DNA of 64,000 nt, taken from positions 1 to 64,000 of the forward strand of contig NZ_SBHO01000008.1 of NCBI RefSeq assembly GCF_006980705.1, written 5' to 3'. This document shows, in pieces, positions 1 to 7,444 of this stretch. Both the position numbers and the translations under genes were made by a program. The stretch's first letter is position 1. Each line of letters opens with the position of its first letter. Source of the DNA: Tepidiphilus olei. Its GTDB lineage: Bacteria; Pseudomonadota; Gammaproteobacteria; Burkholderiales; Rhodocyclaceae. The notes under the pieces are model-generated. The model did no database searches and was not told where the DNA came from. It was given only the letters and a program-made list of their open reading frames with translations.

Positions 1-91
1 CCACGCCTTCCCATCCCGAACAGGACCGTGAAACGGCGCCGCGCCGATGATACTGGAGCTCCGCCTCCGGGAACGTAGGTCAGCGTCAGAC
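1..91 (+). rRNA. rrf: 5S ribosomal RNA, 3' part (truncated by window start)
   Basis: The first 91 bases match the 3' three-quarters of bacterial 5S rRNA: the conserved CCGAAC loop, GTGAAACG, GCGCCGATG and the closing GTAGG...CAG region follow in the right order and spacing. About 25 bases of the 5' end lie outside the window, so a ribosomal RNA operon must end here. A strong hairpin terminator follows directly. The exact 3' end is uncertain by 2-3 bases. Confidence 0.93.
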
Positions 92-109
92 ATCCCCTAC
101 CCCGCACAC

Positions 110-142
110 AAAAACCCCCTGCCAAAACGGTAGGGGGTTTTT
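110..142 (+). terminator. Rho-independent terminator of the rRNA operon
   Basis: An A-rich left arm with CCCCCTGCC pairs with CGGTAGGGGG, closing on a small A-rich loop and ending in TTTTT. It sits about 20 bases after the 5S rRNA, so it very likely ends the rRNA operon. The A-tract on the left side could also let it work on the other strand. Confidence 0.85.
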
Positions 143-211
143 GCGTCGACCTCCTGTGCGCCTTTCCTTGAGCTAAACTGGCATTTTCTGTTTGTTTTTT
201 TGGTGCGTCCT

Positions 212-1093
212 ATGTCGCGAATCGGTATTGCGCTTGGCTCTGGGGCGGCGCGTGGATGGGCTCATTTCGGTGTGATTCGTGCCTTGCGTCGTCTCGGAGT
301 GAAGATCGACGTGATCGCAGGGACGTCGATCGGTGCCATCGTCGGGGCGGCCTATGCTTCGGGGCGCTTCGATGCCATGCAGCAATGGGTAGAATCGCTT
401 TCCTGGGTCGATGTGCTATCGCTGATGGATGTTTCCCTGCGCGGCGGTGCGCTTCAAGGCGACCGGGTGATCGACTATTGCGCAGAGCATTTCTTCGCGT
501 CGCGATTCGATGAATTGACGATCCCTTTTGGTTGTGTGGCCACGGAACTGACGACCGGGCGTGAAGTCTGGCTACGGGAAGGCCCGTTGCGTCCAGCGGT
601 GCGCGCTTCCATTGGGCTTCCTGGAATGTTCACGCCGACCAAGCTGCACGGCCGTTGGTTCGTCGACGGTGGGCTCGTCAATCCCGTGCCCGTGAGCTTA
701 TGCCGTGCACTGGGAGCCGAACTGGTCATCGCCGTCGAGTTGGGATCGAGTCGGATGGGGCGGCATTTCCGTTTACCCAACGGTAACGGTAGTGTGGAAC
801 GCTGGAAGAACCGCTTGTTCGCCATGGTGGGGTTGACTTCCTCGGGCGAGGCGGACCAAGCGGAATCGTTGCCGCCGATCGCTGCGGTGCTGGCCACTTC
901 GGTCAACATCATGCAGATGCGTATCGCGCAGTCACGTTTGGCGGGGGACCCGCCCGAGGTGTTGATTTCGCCTCGAGTGGCAGATTTGTCGATCCTCGAT
1001 TTTCACCGCGCAGCGGATGCGATCGAGGAGGGCGAGGCGGCTGTACAGCGGGTAGAGTGGCAAATTGCCGAATTGCTGGAGAGCGCGCGATGA
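212..1093 (+). CDS. rssA: Patatin-like phospholipase family protein (RssA-type)
   Basis: Predicted 293-residue patatin-like serine hydrolase. The oxyanion-hole glycine region (GSGAARG, residues 9-15), the nucleophile elbow GTSIG with Ser39 and the DGG motif with Asp152 form the Ser-Asp dyad expected of the family. The length fits the compact bacterial RssA group. No signal peptide is seen, so a cytoplasmic role is expected; the natural substrate of RssA-type proteins is not settled. ATG 212 is chosen because the family begins just before the IGIALGSG strand; an in-frame TTG at 200 would add four residues. Its stop overlaps the next gene by ATGA, which suggests translational coupling. The symbol is by similarity only. 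Confidence 0.85.
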   Translation: MSRIGIALGSGAARGWAHFGVIRALRRLGVKIDVIAGTSIGAIVGAAYASGRFDAMQQWVESLSWVDVLSLMDVSLRGGALQGDRVIDYCAEHFFASRFDELTIPFGCVATELTTGREVWLREGPLRPAVRASIGLPGMFTPTKLHGRWFVDGGLVNPVPVSLCRALGAELVIAVELGSSRMGRHFRLPNGNGSVERWKNRLFAMVGLTSSGEADQAESLPPIAAVLATSVNIMQMRIAQSRLAGDPPEVLISPRVADLSILDFHRAADAIEEGEAAVQRVEWQIAELLESAR

Positions 1094-2538
1094 GCGCTTC
1101 CGATCTGCTTCGTTCCCTGGCGTGCTGTGTGGGTGAGGCACACGTGCGTTGCGCCGAGTCTGAGATGGCCGCTTTCCTTCTCGACTGGCGTGGGCGATAT
1201 CGCGGCCGAGCCTTGGCGGTGGTTCAACCTGCCACGACAGACGAAGTGGCGGCAGTGGTGCGCCATTGCCGCGTGTATGGGGTGCATATCGTTCCCCAGG
1301 GCGGAAACACGGGGTTGGTGGGCGGCGCGACACCGCTCGAAGAGCAGGCCCCGGCGATCGTGCTGCACCTGGGGCGTTTGCGCCGAATCCGTAGCCTGGA
1401 GCCGCAGGAGTTCACCGTGGTCGCCGAAGCGGGGGTGACGGTACGGGAGGTGCAGGAGGCGGCGCGTTCGGCGAACCGCCTGTTTCCCTTGTCGCTCGCC
1501 TCGGAGGGCAGCGCCACGGTGGGTGGAGTGTGCGCGACGAACGCGGGGGGCGTACACGTCCTGCGTTACGGCACGACGCGCGACCTGGTGCTGGGCCTGG
1601 AGGTGGTGCTTGCCGACGGCAGCGTGATTTCTTCGCTCCAAGGCTTGCGCAAGGACAACACCGGCTATGCGTGGAAGCCCCTCTTCGTGGGCTCGGAAGG
1701 GACTTTGGGCGTCATCACCGCGGCGACCTTCAAGCTCTTTCCTTTGCCCACCGAAGTCGTGACTGCGTGGGTGGCCGTACCGGATCCGGCCGCGGCGGTG
1801 AGGCTCTTCTCCTGGCTGCGTGAGACGGTGGGCGAGGGGCTCGAGGCGTTCGAGCTGATAAGCCGCACGACGCTCGAGCTGGTATTGAAACACATTCCTC
1901 AGGCGAGGGTGCCCTTTTCGGGCGAACCTCCGGCATGGTCCGTGCTCGTCGAATTCGCCGAAGCCGGGCGTGGGGCGCAGTTGCAAGAGCGGGTAGAGCG
2001 GGCGATGACCGTGGCCATCGAGCGGGGTTGGGTGCAGGATGTGGCGCTTGCGGCCAATGAGGCGCAACGCCGGGCGTTGTGGGCGTTGCGTGAGAATGCC
2101 TCCGAAGCGCAGCGTTTCGAGGGATTCAGTTTCAAGCACGACGTCTCTCTGCCGATCCGGGCGCTTCCAGAGTTCATCGCCGAGTGTGAGGCGCGCCTGC
2201 GCCGGCATTGGCCCACCGTGACGCTCGTCTGTTTCGGGCATCTCGGCGATGGCAATCTGCACTACAATGTCTTCCCCACCGGGATCGAACCAGCCCAATG
2301 GCCGCTCATCGAACCGCGGCTGTCGGGATTGGTGCACGACACCGTGGCCGAATTCGGCGGTTCGATCTCGGCCGAGCATGGCATCGGACGCCTCAAGGCC
2401 GAGTTGTTGCCGCGCTACAAGTCCGAGGAAGAGCTTTCTTTGCTGCGCCGGCTCAAGGCAGCGATCGATCCAGAGAACCTGTTCAATCCGGGCAAGGTCG
2501 TGCGTGGCGACGACCGCCCGTGTAGCGAGGAAACATGA
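1090..2538 (+). CDS. FAD-binding oxidase of the GlcD / D-2-hydroxyacid dehydrogenase family
   Basis: Predicted 482-residue flavoprotein of the VAO/PCMH fold. The N-terminal FAD-binding domain carries the PQGGNTGLVGG loop that holds the FAD pyrophosphate. The C-terminal domain has FGHLGDGNLHYN and the EHGIG signature typical of D-lactate, D-2-hydroxyglutarate and glycolate dehydrogenases. Such enzymes oxidise a D-2-hydroxyacid to the 2-oxoacid and pass electrons on. The substrate cannot be read from sequence; D-2-hydroxyglutarate and D-lactate are both plausible. The start ATG 1090 overlaps the previous stop by ATGA, and its own stop overlaps the ispB start in the same way, so the three genes look like one coupled transcript. 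Confidence 0.88.
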   Translation: MSASDLLRSLACCVGEAHVRCAESEMAAFLLDWRGRYRGRALAVVQPATTDEVAAVVRHCRVYGVHIVPQGGNTGLVGGATPLEEQAPAIVLHLGRLRRIRSLEPQEFTVVAEAGVTVREVQEAARSANRLFPLSLASEGSATVGGVCATNAGGVHVLRYGTTRDLVLGLEVVLADGSVISSLQGLRKDNTGYAWKPLFVGSEGTLGVITAATFKLFPLPTEVVTAWVAVPDPAAAVRLFSWLRETVGEGLEAFELISRTTLELVLKHIPQARVPFSGEPPAWSVLVEFAEAGRGAQLQERVERAMTVAIERGWVQDVALAANEAQRRALWALRENASEAQRFEGFSFKHDVSLPIRALPEFIAECEARLRRHWPTVTLVCFGHLGDGNLHYNVFPTGIEPAQWPLIEPRLSGLVHDTVAEFGGSISAEHGIGRLKAELLPRYKSEEELSLLRRLKAAIDPENLFNPGKVVRGDDRPCSEET

Positions 2539-3515
2539 CGCCAACGCCGACGATCAAGGAGATCCTTGCGCCGCTGCAGCCGGACATGGCGCGCACCGAC
2601 GAGGTGATCCGGCGCGAACTGCATTCGGATGTGGCGCTGGTGCGCAGCATCGCCGATTACATCATCGCCGCCGGCGGCAAGCGCTTGCGCCCGGCGCTGC
2701 TCTTGGCGGTGGCCCGCGCCTTGGGCTATGACGGGCCGCACCATGCCACCCTCGCTGCCGTGGTCGAATTCATCCATACCGCCACCTTGCTGCACGACGA
2801 CGTGGTCGACGAATCCGATCTGCGCCGAGGGCGTGAGACGGCCAATGCCGTCTTCGGCAACGCCGCGGCGGTCCTGGTAGGGGATTTTCTCTATTCCCGC
2901 TCGTTCCAGATGATGGTTTCGGTGGAGAGCATGCGGGTGATGGCGGTGCTCGCCGAGGCGACCAATGTCATCGCCGAGGGCGAAGTGCTGCAGTTGATGA
3001 ACCAGGGCAATCCCGACACCACGCTCGAGGATTACTTCCGCGTGATCGAATACAAGACCGCCAAGCTCTTCGAGGCGGCGGGCCGCCTGGGGGCCATCCT
3101 CGCCGGGGCGACGCCCGAGGTCGAGGAGGCGATGGCGGCCTTCGGCCGGGAACTCGGCTGCGCTTTTCAAATCATCGATGATGTGCTCGACTATGCGGCC
3201 GATCCGGCGGTGTCGGGCAAGAACGTGGGCGACGACCTCGCCGAGGGGAAACCGACCCTGCCGCTGCTGCACGTGCTGCATCATGGTACGACGGTGCAAG
3301 CGGACCTCGTGCGGCAAGTCATCGAGCACGGGGGGAGAGAGCATCTTTCCGCCGTGCTCGAGGCGATCGCGGAAACGGGGGCGCTGGAGGTCTCGCGCCG
3401 CGTCGCCGAGCGCTATGCCACGGCGGCCAAGGCGCGACTGGCGTGCTTGTCCCCTTCCCAATTCCGGGAATCATTGCTACAATTATCAGACTTTGCGGTG
3501 AATCGTTCTGCATGA
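2535..3515 (+). CDS. ispB: Octaprenyl-diphosphate synthase (long-chain polyprenyl synthase)
   Basis: A trans-prenyltransferase of 326 residues that condenses isopentenyl diphosphate with an allylic primer to make the side chain of ubiquinone. GGKRLRPALLL, the first aspartate-rich motif (HDDVVDESDLRRG) and the second (IIDDVLDYAAD) are all present in order. Chain length (C40 or otherwise) cannot be judged safely. It is the last gene of the coupled rssA / oxidase / ispB run and tRNA-Pro follows 12 bases later, an ispB-tRNA-Pro order that I know from betaproteobacteria. Confidence 0.93.
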   Translation: MTPTPTIKEILAPLQPDMARTDEVIRRELHSDVALVRSIADYIIAAGGKRLRPALLLAVARALGYDGPHHATLAAVVEFIHTATLLHDDVVDESDLRRGRETANAVFGNAAAVLVGDFLYSRSFQMMVSVESMRVMAVLAEATNVIAEGEVLQLMNQGNPDTTLEDYFRVIEYKTAKLFEAAGRLGAILAGATPEVEEAMAAFGRELGCAFQIIDDVLDYAADPAVSGKNVGDDLAEGKPTLPLLHVLHHGTTVQADLVRQVIEHGGREHLSAVLEAIAETGALEVSRRVAERYATAAKARLACLSPSQFRESLLQLSDFAVNRSA

Positions 3516-3527
3516 ATCGCAAAACGT

Positions 3528-3604
3528 CGGGGAATAGCTCAGCCTGGTAGAGCACTGCGTTCGGGACGCAGGGGCCGGAGGTTCGAATCCTCTTTCCCCG
3601 ACCA
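3528..3604 (+). tRNA. proK: tRNA-Pro (anticodon CGG)
   Basis: A full 77-base cloverleaf. The acceptor CGGGGAA pairs with TTCCCCG, the D arm is AGCTC...GAGC, the anticodon stem CTGCG/CGCAG encloses the loop TTCGGGA (anticodon CGG), and the T arm has GGTTCGAATCC. The discriminator A is followed by an encoded CCA. The last 21 bases (from the T loop to CCA) are repeated 84 bases downstream as part of a tandem duplication. Confidence 0.96.
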
Positions 3605-3751
3605 CCTCTTTTTCATCTTCCGCCGAATGCCTGGATTACTTGCCCGACGGCCTCGATGCCTTCGGCGCGAATCCTCTTTCCCCGACCACCTCTTTTTCAT
3701 CTTCCGCCGAATGCCTGGATTACTTGCCCGACGGCCTCGATGCCTTCGGCG
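3584..3751. repeat. 84-bp perfect tandem duplication spanning tRNA-Pro 3' end and fliR 3' end
   Basis: Copy 1 (3584-3667) and copy 2 (3668-3751) are identical by direct reading. Each holds the last 21 bases of tRNA-Pro, a short spacer and the final ~54 bases of fliR (minus strand, including its stop). Copy 1 completes the functional tRNA and copy 2 completes the functional fliR; each carries a non-functional remnant of the other. The join is abrupt, with CGAATCC present on both sides of the event (tRNA and fliR). It looks like a recent tandem duplication; an assembly error is not excluded. Confidence 0.9.
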
Positions 3752-4485
3752 AATCCCTGTTGCAGTATCCCTCCCATGGGGCTCAAACTCGCCAGCAAGG
3801 CGAGAAAACCCATCGTGATCGTGATGGGGAATCCGATCGCGAAGAGATTGAGCTGGGGGGCGGTGCGTGTGAGTATGGCCAGCGCGATGTTGGTGAGCAG
3901 CACCACCGCCGTGATCGGGAGCGACAGCAGAAAGGCGAATGCGAAGAGCGTCACCGGATAATGCAGCATCACTGCCATCCCTTCTTGCAGGGCGAGATCG
4001 GCGCCGAGGGGAATCCAGTCGAAGCTGACGACGATGGCATGCAGCAGCATCAAGTGGCCGTCGAGAGCAAGGAAGAGCAAGGTAGCTACCACCGCGAAGA
4101 ATTCGTTCAGCACCGGTGTCTGGGTGCCGGAGGTGGGGCTATAGAACACCGCGAAAGACAACCCCATCTGGAATCCGACCATGGCGGCAGCCAGGTCGAT
4201 CGCGGCGAAGATGAAGCGCAGCACGAAGCCGCAGGTGATGCCGATGAGCAGTTCTTGGGCGATGATCGGATAGATCAGCCAGGAGTCGAGCGGAATGGAT
4301 GGGGCAGGCGGCAGTACCGGCGCGATGGCCACCGTGATCGCCAGCCCCAGTACCAGGCGAATGCGGGTGGGTAGCGCTCGATTGGAGAATACCGGCGCCA
4401 CCGCGAGCAGGGACAGGATGCGCACCGCCGGGAAGAAGTAAGCGGAGATCCATGCCGACCATTGTGCTTCCGTGATCGTCCACAT
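3697..4485 (-). CDS. fliR: Flagellar biosynthetic protein FliR
   Basis: Predicted 262-residue inner-membrane protein of the flagellar type III export gate, which forms the FliP5-Q4-R1 pore. It is strongly hydrophobic with about six membrane segments and family-like stretches such as FPAVRILSLLAVAPVFSN and QELLIGITCGFVLRFIFA. The start at 4485 gives MWTITEAQ, which resembles normal FliR N-termini; ATG 4500 would add five residues. Unusually, 148 bases separate it from fliQ, and that gap holds a copy of the intergenic element described at 4501-4581. Its 3' end lies inside the second copy of the 84-bp duplication, so the stop is intact. Confidence 0.92.
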   Translation of the reverse strand: MWTITEAQWSAWISAYFFPAVRILSLLAVAPVFSNRALPTRIRLVLGLAITVAIAPVLPPAPSIPLDSWLIYPIIAQELLIGITCGFVLRFIFAAIDLAAAMVGFQMGLSFAVFYSPTSGTQTPVLNEFFAVVATLLFLALDGHLMLLHAIVVSFDWIPLGADLALQEGMAVMLHYPVTLFAFAFLLSLPITAVVLLTNIALAILTRTAPQLNLFAIGFPITITMGFLALLASLSPMGGILQQGFAEGIEAVGQVIQAFGGR

Positions 4486-4500
4486 TGCTTCAGAGCCCAT

Positions 4501-4581
4501 GAATGGATGTGCTGCGCGGACAGAGTGCTTTTTCGCCCGCCGTGCGTTCCTCGCTTGCCGTCTCGATGGATCTCGTCGTGG
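4501..4581 (-). repeat. Intergenic element, copy A (diverged)
   Basis: Read on the minus strand, this stretch between fliQ and fliR aligns by eye over about 78 bases with the stretch between nth and the DUF1841-like gene (7468-7551). Shared blocks in the same order include CGAGA, ATCGAG, GCGAGG, a CAC block and CCGCGCAGC, ending in ATTC; roughly two thirds of positions agree. Both copies lie after an upstream gene and before a downstream gene on the same strand. Its function is unknown, and the alignment has no statistical support yet. Confidence 0.45.
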
Positions 4582-4633
4582 CTTTTCGGGCGTTTGCTAC
4601 GCTCTCTGCCGGCAATGATCGATTCACGGATCT

Positions 4634-4900
4634 TTAGCCGATGAGCGAGGGAAGCGAGGAGAGCAGTCGCGTGAGGTAGTCGGTGATCGTCTGACCCATC
4701 CATGGGCCCATCACGATGAGGGTGGTGAACACGGCCACGAGCTTGGGGACGAAAGTGAGCGTCATTTCGTTGATCTGAGTGGCGGCCTGGAAGATGCTCA
4801 CCAGCAGACCCGTGGCCAGGGCAGCGATGAATGGCGGGGCACTCAGTAGCAGGGCCGTGATCACGGCGTCGCGAGCGAAATCCATCAGCATGGGGGTCAT
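4634..4900 (-). CDS. fliQ: Flagellar biosynthetic protein FliQ
   Basis: An 88-residue export-gate protein with two long hydrophobic helices separated by a short polar turn, the normal size and layout of FliQ. The family-like segment FQAATQINEMTLTFVPK is present. It sits 9 bases after fliP on the same strand and is followed by an oddly long gap before fliR. It acts in the inner membrane as part of the FliPQR channel. Confidence 0.95.
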   Translation of the reverse strand: MTPMLMDFARDAVITALLLSAPPFIAALATGLLVSIFQAATQINEMTLTFVPKLVAVFTTLIVMGPWMGQTITDYLTRLLSSLPSLIG

Positions 4901-4909
4901 GGTGGGTCC

Positions 4910-5662
4910 TCAGACGAGTGCGAAGCTTTTGACGAGCGAACCGATGAGCAGGGTCCATCCGTCGACGAGTACGAAGACGAGGAGCTTGAAGGGGAGCGCG
5001 ACGATCACCGGCGACATCATCATCATCCCCATCGACATCAACACGGAGGCGACCACCATGTCGATGATCAGGAATGGGAGAAAGACGATGAAGCCGATCT
5101 GGAACGCCGTCTTGAGCTCGGAGGTGACGAAGGCCGGTATGATGACGCGCAGTGGCAGGTCCTCTGCCCGTTCGACCGGTGGCGTCTTGGCCAGGTCGGC
5201 AAAGAGGGTGAGGTCGTTGTCGCGCACCTGGGCGAGCATGAAGCGCTTGGTCGGAACCGCGGCGCGCTCCAGTGCCTGCGTGAAATCGATCTGGTTCGCT
5301 TGGAGAGGTTGCCAGGCTTCGACGTAGATCCGTTCGGCCACCGGCGCCATGATGAAGAAGGTGAGGAAGAGCGCCAGGCCAATCAATACCTGGTTCGGTG
5401 GCGAGGTTTGCGTGCCGAGTGCCATACGCAGCAACGAGAGCACGATGATGATGCGGGTGAAGCTCGTCATCATCAGGATCGCGGCGGGGATGAAGGTGAG
5501 GGCGGTGAGCAGCAGCAGCGTCTGCACCGTGAGGGAGTAACTCGTGCCACCGTCGCTGGCCGGGGTGGCCGTGGCCAGCGGAAGCCCTTGGGCGGCCGCG
5601 AGCGAGGGGAGGAGCAGGGCGGCGAACCCGAACAGCGCGATGTGCGCCCGTTCCGCTCTCAT
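4910..5662 (-). CDS. fliP: Flagellar biosynthetic protein FliP
   Basis: Predicted 250-residue export-gate protein. It begins with a cleavable signal peptide (hydrophobic stretch then AAAQG near residue 25), as FliP usually does, followed by family-like blocks such as FTRIIIVLSLLRMALGTQ, PPNQVLIGLALFLTFF and the C-terminal FQIGFIVFLPFLIIDMVVAS. ATG 5662 is chosen because it overlaps the fliO stop by ATGA; an upstream in-frame extension of 180 residues overlaps fliO and is a shadow. It forms the core of the type III export pore with FliQ and FliR. Confidence 0.95.
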   Translation of the reverse strand: MRAERAHIALFGFAALLLPSLAAAQGLPLATATPASDGGTSYSLTVQTLLLLTALTFIPAAILMMTSFTRIIIVLSLLRMALGTQTSPPNQVLIGLALFLTFFIMAPVAERIYVEAWQPLQANQIDFTQALERAAVPTKRFMLAQVRDNDLTLFADLAKTPPVERAEDLPLRVIIPAFVTSELKTAFQIGFIVFLPFLIIDMVVASVLMSMGMMMMSPVIVALPFKLLVFVLVDGWTLLIGSLVKSFALV

Positions 5663-6012
5663 CGGCGTGCTCCTTCGCCTTCGCTGGTGGCAGGGGAGGG
5701 GGGTGCAGTGCGGCGTTCGTCGATGGCGGCGTTGAGCTGCTCGGTGAATGGAGTGGGCGGTTCGGGCAGGCGTTGTAGTAGCGTGATGGAGGAGGGGGTG
5801 ACGCCGAGCAGTAGCCGCATGCCTTCGGCTTCGAGCAGGACGACGCGCTCGCGCGTGCCCACTGCGATCACCCCGACGATGCTCAGTCCCGTGCGTGCCC
5901 CTCGGCGACGCTGCAAGTTTTTCATGGCCGTGAAAACTGCCCATAGGGCGACTGCGGTCAAGCCGAGACCGAGTGCGAGCTGAGCCATGGGGTGAATCCA
6001 GTCGTAGGTCAT
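5659..6012 (-). CDS. fliO: Flagellar biosynthetic protein FliO
   Basis: A 117-residue single-pass membrane protein at the head of fliOPQR. One hydrophobic helix (about residues 8-27, LALGLGLTAVALWAVFTAM) is followed by a basic RRRG segment and a small cytoplasmic domain with LSIVGVIAVGTRERVVLLE, typical of FliO. FliO helps assemble FliP rings. ATG 6012 has a GGAGAG ribosome site upstream; a start at 6060 is possible but less likely. No fliL, fliM or fliN lies upstream, so this export-gate unit is separated from the usual rest of its operon. Confidence 0.88.
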   Translation of the reverse strand: MTYDWIHPMAQLALGLGLTAVALWAVFTAMKNLQRRRGARTGLSIVGVIAVGTRERVVLLEAEGMRLLLGVTPSSITLLQRLPEPPTPFTEQLNAAIDERRTAPPSPATSEGEGARR

Positions 6013-6182
6013 GATGGAGCTCTCCTCGAAGATAGGATGGCATGAAAGGATGGAGACCATGTCCGGAAAAGAGGGGAGAACCCGAGGGTTTTCCTCGCTT
6101 CGCAGAAAAATACACGCCTCTTGGTGTGAAGTCCCCCGCTTCTTGGTAGAATGTTCGTATATCCGTTCCGTGGGATGGGATC

Positions 6183-6956
6183 ATGGCGGTCGAACTATAC
6201 AATGACGGAAAGCATATCTGTCTGGCGTTCTACGACCTGGTCGATGAGCAGGGGGATCATGCCGTGCAGTGCAATCAGTTCCTCGTCATCGACAACGGTC
6301 ACGCGGCGCTGATCGATCCGGGCGGGAACATGACCCATACTGGTTTGTTGATGGGCATGAGCCGCTACTGTCGCCCGCAGAACGTCGACTACATCTTCGC
6401 GTCGCATGCCGACCCGGACATCATCGCTTCGGTGAACAAGTGGATGGTGACCACGCACGCCAAGGTGTTCATCTCCAAGCTGTGGACGCGTTTCGTACCC
6501 CACTTCACCACGGGCAAGGATTATTCTTCTCGCATCATCGGTATTCCCGATCCCGGTATGCGCATCCCACTCGGCAATAGCGAGATCGTGGCTGTGCCGG
6601 CGCACTTTTTGCATTCGGAAGGGAATTTCCAGTTCTACGATCCCGTCGCCAAGATCCTCTTCTCGGGAGACTTGGGCGTGTCGCTGGTCGATCACGAGCA
6701 GGCGGCGAAACCGGTGGAGGATTTCGATCGCCACATTCCCAAGATGCAGGCTTTCCATCAGCGCTACATGATCTCCAACAAGATCTTGCGCTTTTGGGCC
6801 AACATGGCGCGTCAGATCGAGATCGAAATGTTGGTGCCGCAGCACGGGCAGCGTTTCGTCGGCAAGGAGATGGTACGTCGATTCATCGACTGGATCGAGA
6901 CCTTGCCCTGCGGCGTCGATCTCATGACCCAGGACGCCTATCGCATCCCGCTCTGA
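6183..6956 (+). CDS. Oxygen-binding di-iron (ODP-like) metallo-beta-lactamase-fold protein
   Basis: Predicted 257-residue protein made only of the metallo-beta-lactamase core of flavodiiron proteins; there is no flavodoxin domain and so no FMN site. The metal ligands appear intact: HADPD (His75, Asp77, Asp79), His144 in HFLHSEGN, Asp163 in SGDLG and His221 in PQHGQ, with flavodiiron-like spacing. Asp77 replaces the Glu of the classical HxExD motif. Known relatives (ODP proteins, studied in Treponema) bind O2 at a di-iron site and can act as oxygen sensors in chemotaxis. Here the gene is divergent from fliOPQR, 170 bases away. A sensor role is inference; a detoxifying or hydrolytic role cannot be excluded. 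Confidence 0.8.
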   Translation: MAVELYNDGKHICLAFYDLVDEQGDHAVQCNQFLVIDNGHAALIDPGGNMTHTGLLMGMSRYCRPQNVDYIFASHADPDIIASVNKWMVTTHAKVFISKLWTRFVPHFTTGKDYSSRIIGIPDPGMRIPLGNSEIVAVPAHFLHSEGNFQFYDPVAKILFSGDLGVSLVDHEQAAKPVEDFDRHIPKMQAFHQRYMISNKILRFWANMARQIEIEMLVPQHGQRFVGKEMVRRFIDWIETLPCGVDLMTQDAYRIPL

Positions 6957-6978
6957 GAGCGCCCTGAGCGCGGGCATA

Positions 6979-7013
6979 CGAAGGCCGACGGAACCGCATT
7001 CCGTCGGCCTTCG
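6979..7013. terminator. Bidirectional hairpin terminator between convergent genes
   Basis: A 15-bp perfect inverted repeat (CGAAGGCCGACGGAA paired with its complement) closes a 5-base loop. It lies between the ends of the ODP-like gene and the DUF1841-like gene, which face each other. The T tract is weak on both sides, so termination may be partial or need Rho. Confidence 0.7.
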
Positions 7014-7018
7014 GCGTT

Positions 7019-7444
7019 TCAGCGCCGGGTACGGCGGATGCGTTCGATATAGCGGGCGTTGTCGGGAGGGCGGCGGTCGCGCTGGGCTTCGTGTAGCGTT
7101 TCGCCCAGGGCTTCGAGTACGTCGTGCAAGGCTTCGTGGAGATCGCCACGCACGGCGAGCCGTTCCTGCCAGGCGGCGCGGATGCCGGGGGGCTGGTCGA
7201 TCGAGAGCTGCTCGGCGATCGCCAGATGCAGCGACAGGTGCAGGAAGGGGTTGAGGCCGCCGTCTTCCGGCGTGTAATCGCGCGCGAGCGCCGCCTCGTC
7301 TTCCAGTAGAGGAAAATACTCCGGGTGCAGGGCGATCACGTCGGCGGCCATCGCCTCGATCGGCTCGAGCGGCTGCTTGTCGCGCCATTTGCGATAGGCT
7401 TGGGCAAAGAATCGCCGTACCTCTTCACGGTTGGGCGTGAACAT
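7019..7444 (-). CDS. DUF1841 family protein
   Basis: A 141-residue soluble protein that I recognise as belonging to the DUF1841 group of betaproteobacteria and relatives. It begins with MFTPNREEVRRFF, has a conserved-looking NPFLHLSLHLAIAEQLSIDQPPG block and ends with a very basic tail (RRPPDNARYIERIRRTRR). The His-rich LHLSLHL and the DLHEALHDVLEAL helix could suggest metal or ligand binding, but no function is established. ATG 7444 follows an AGGAG ribosome site. It lies downstream of nth on the same strand, separated by copy B of the intergenic element. Confidence 0.8.
   Translation of the reverse strand: MFTPNREEVRRFFAQAYRKWRDKQPLEPIEAMAADVIALHPEYFPLLEDEAALARDYTPEDGGLNPFLHLSLHLAIAEQLSIDQPPGIRAAWQERLAVRGDLHEALHDVLEALGETLHEAQRDRRPPDNARYIERIRRTRR

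Noticed and set aside
3605-3667. Short plus-strand frames with a repeated MPGLLARRPRCLRR-type peptide
   Set aside because: They arise from the tandem duplication of fliR antisense DNA and have no ribosome site or homology.
4910-6203. The 430-codon frame extending fliP upstream
   Set aside because: The extra N-terminal part is read through fliO DNA; the FliP signal peptide and ATGA overlap fix the start at 5662.
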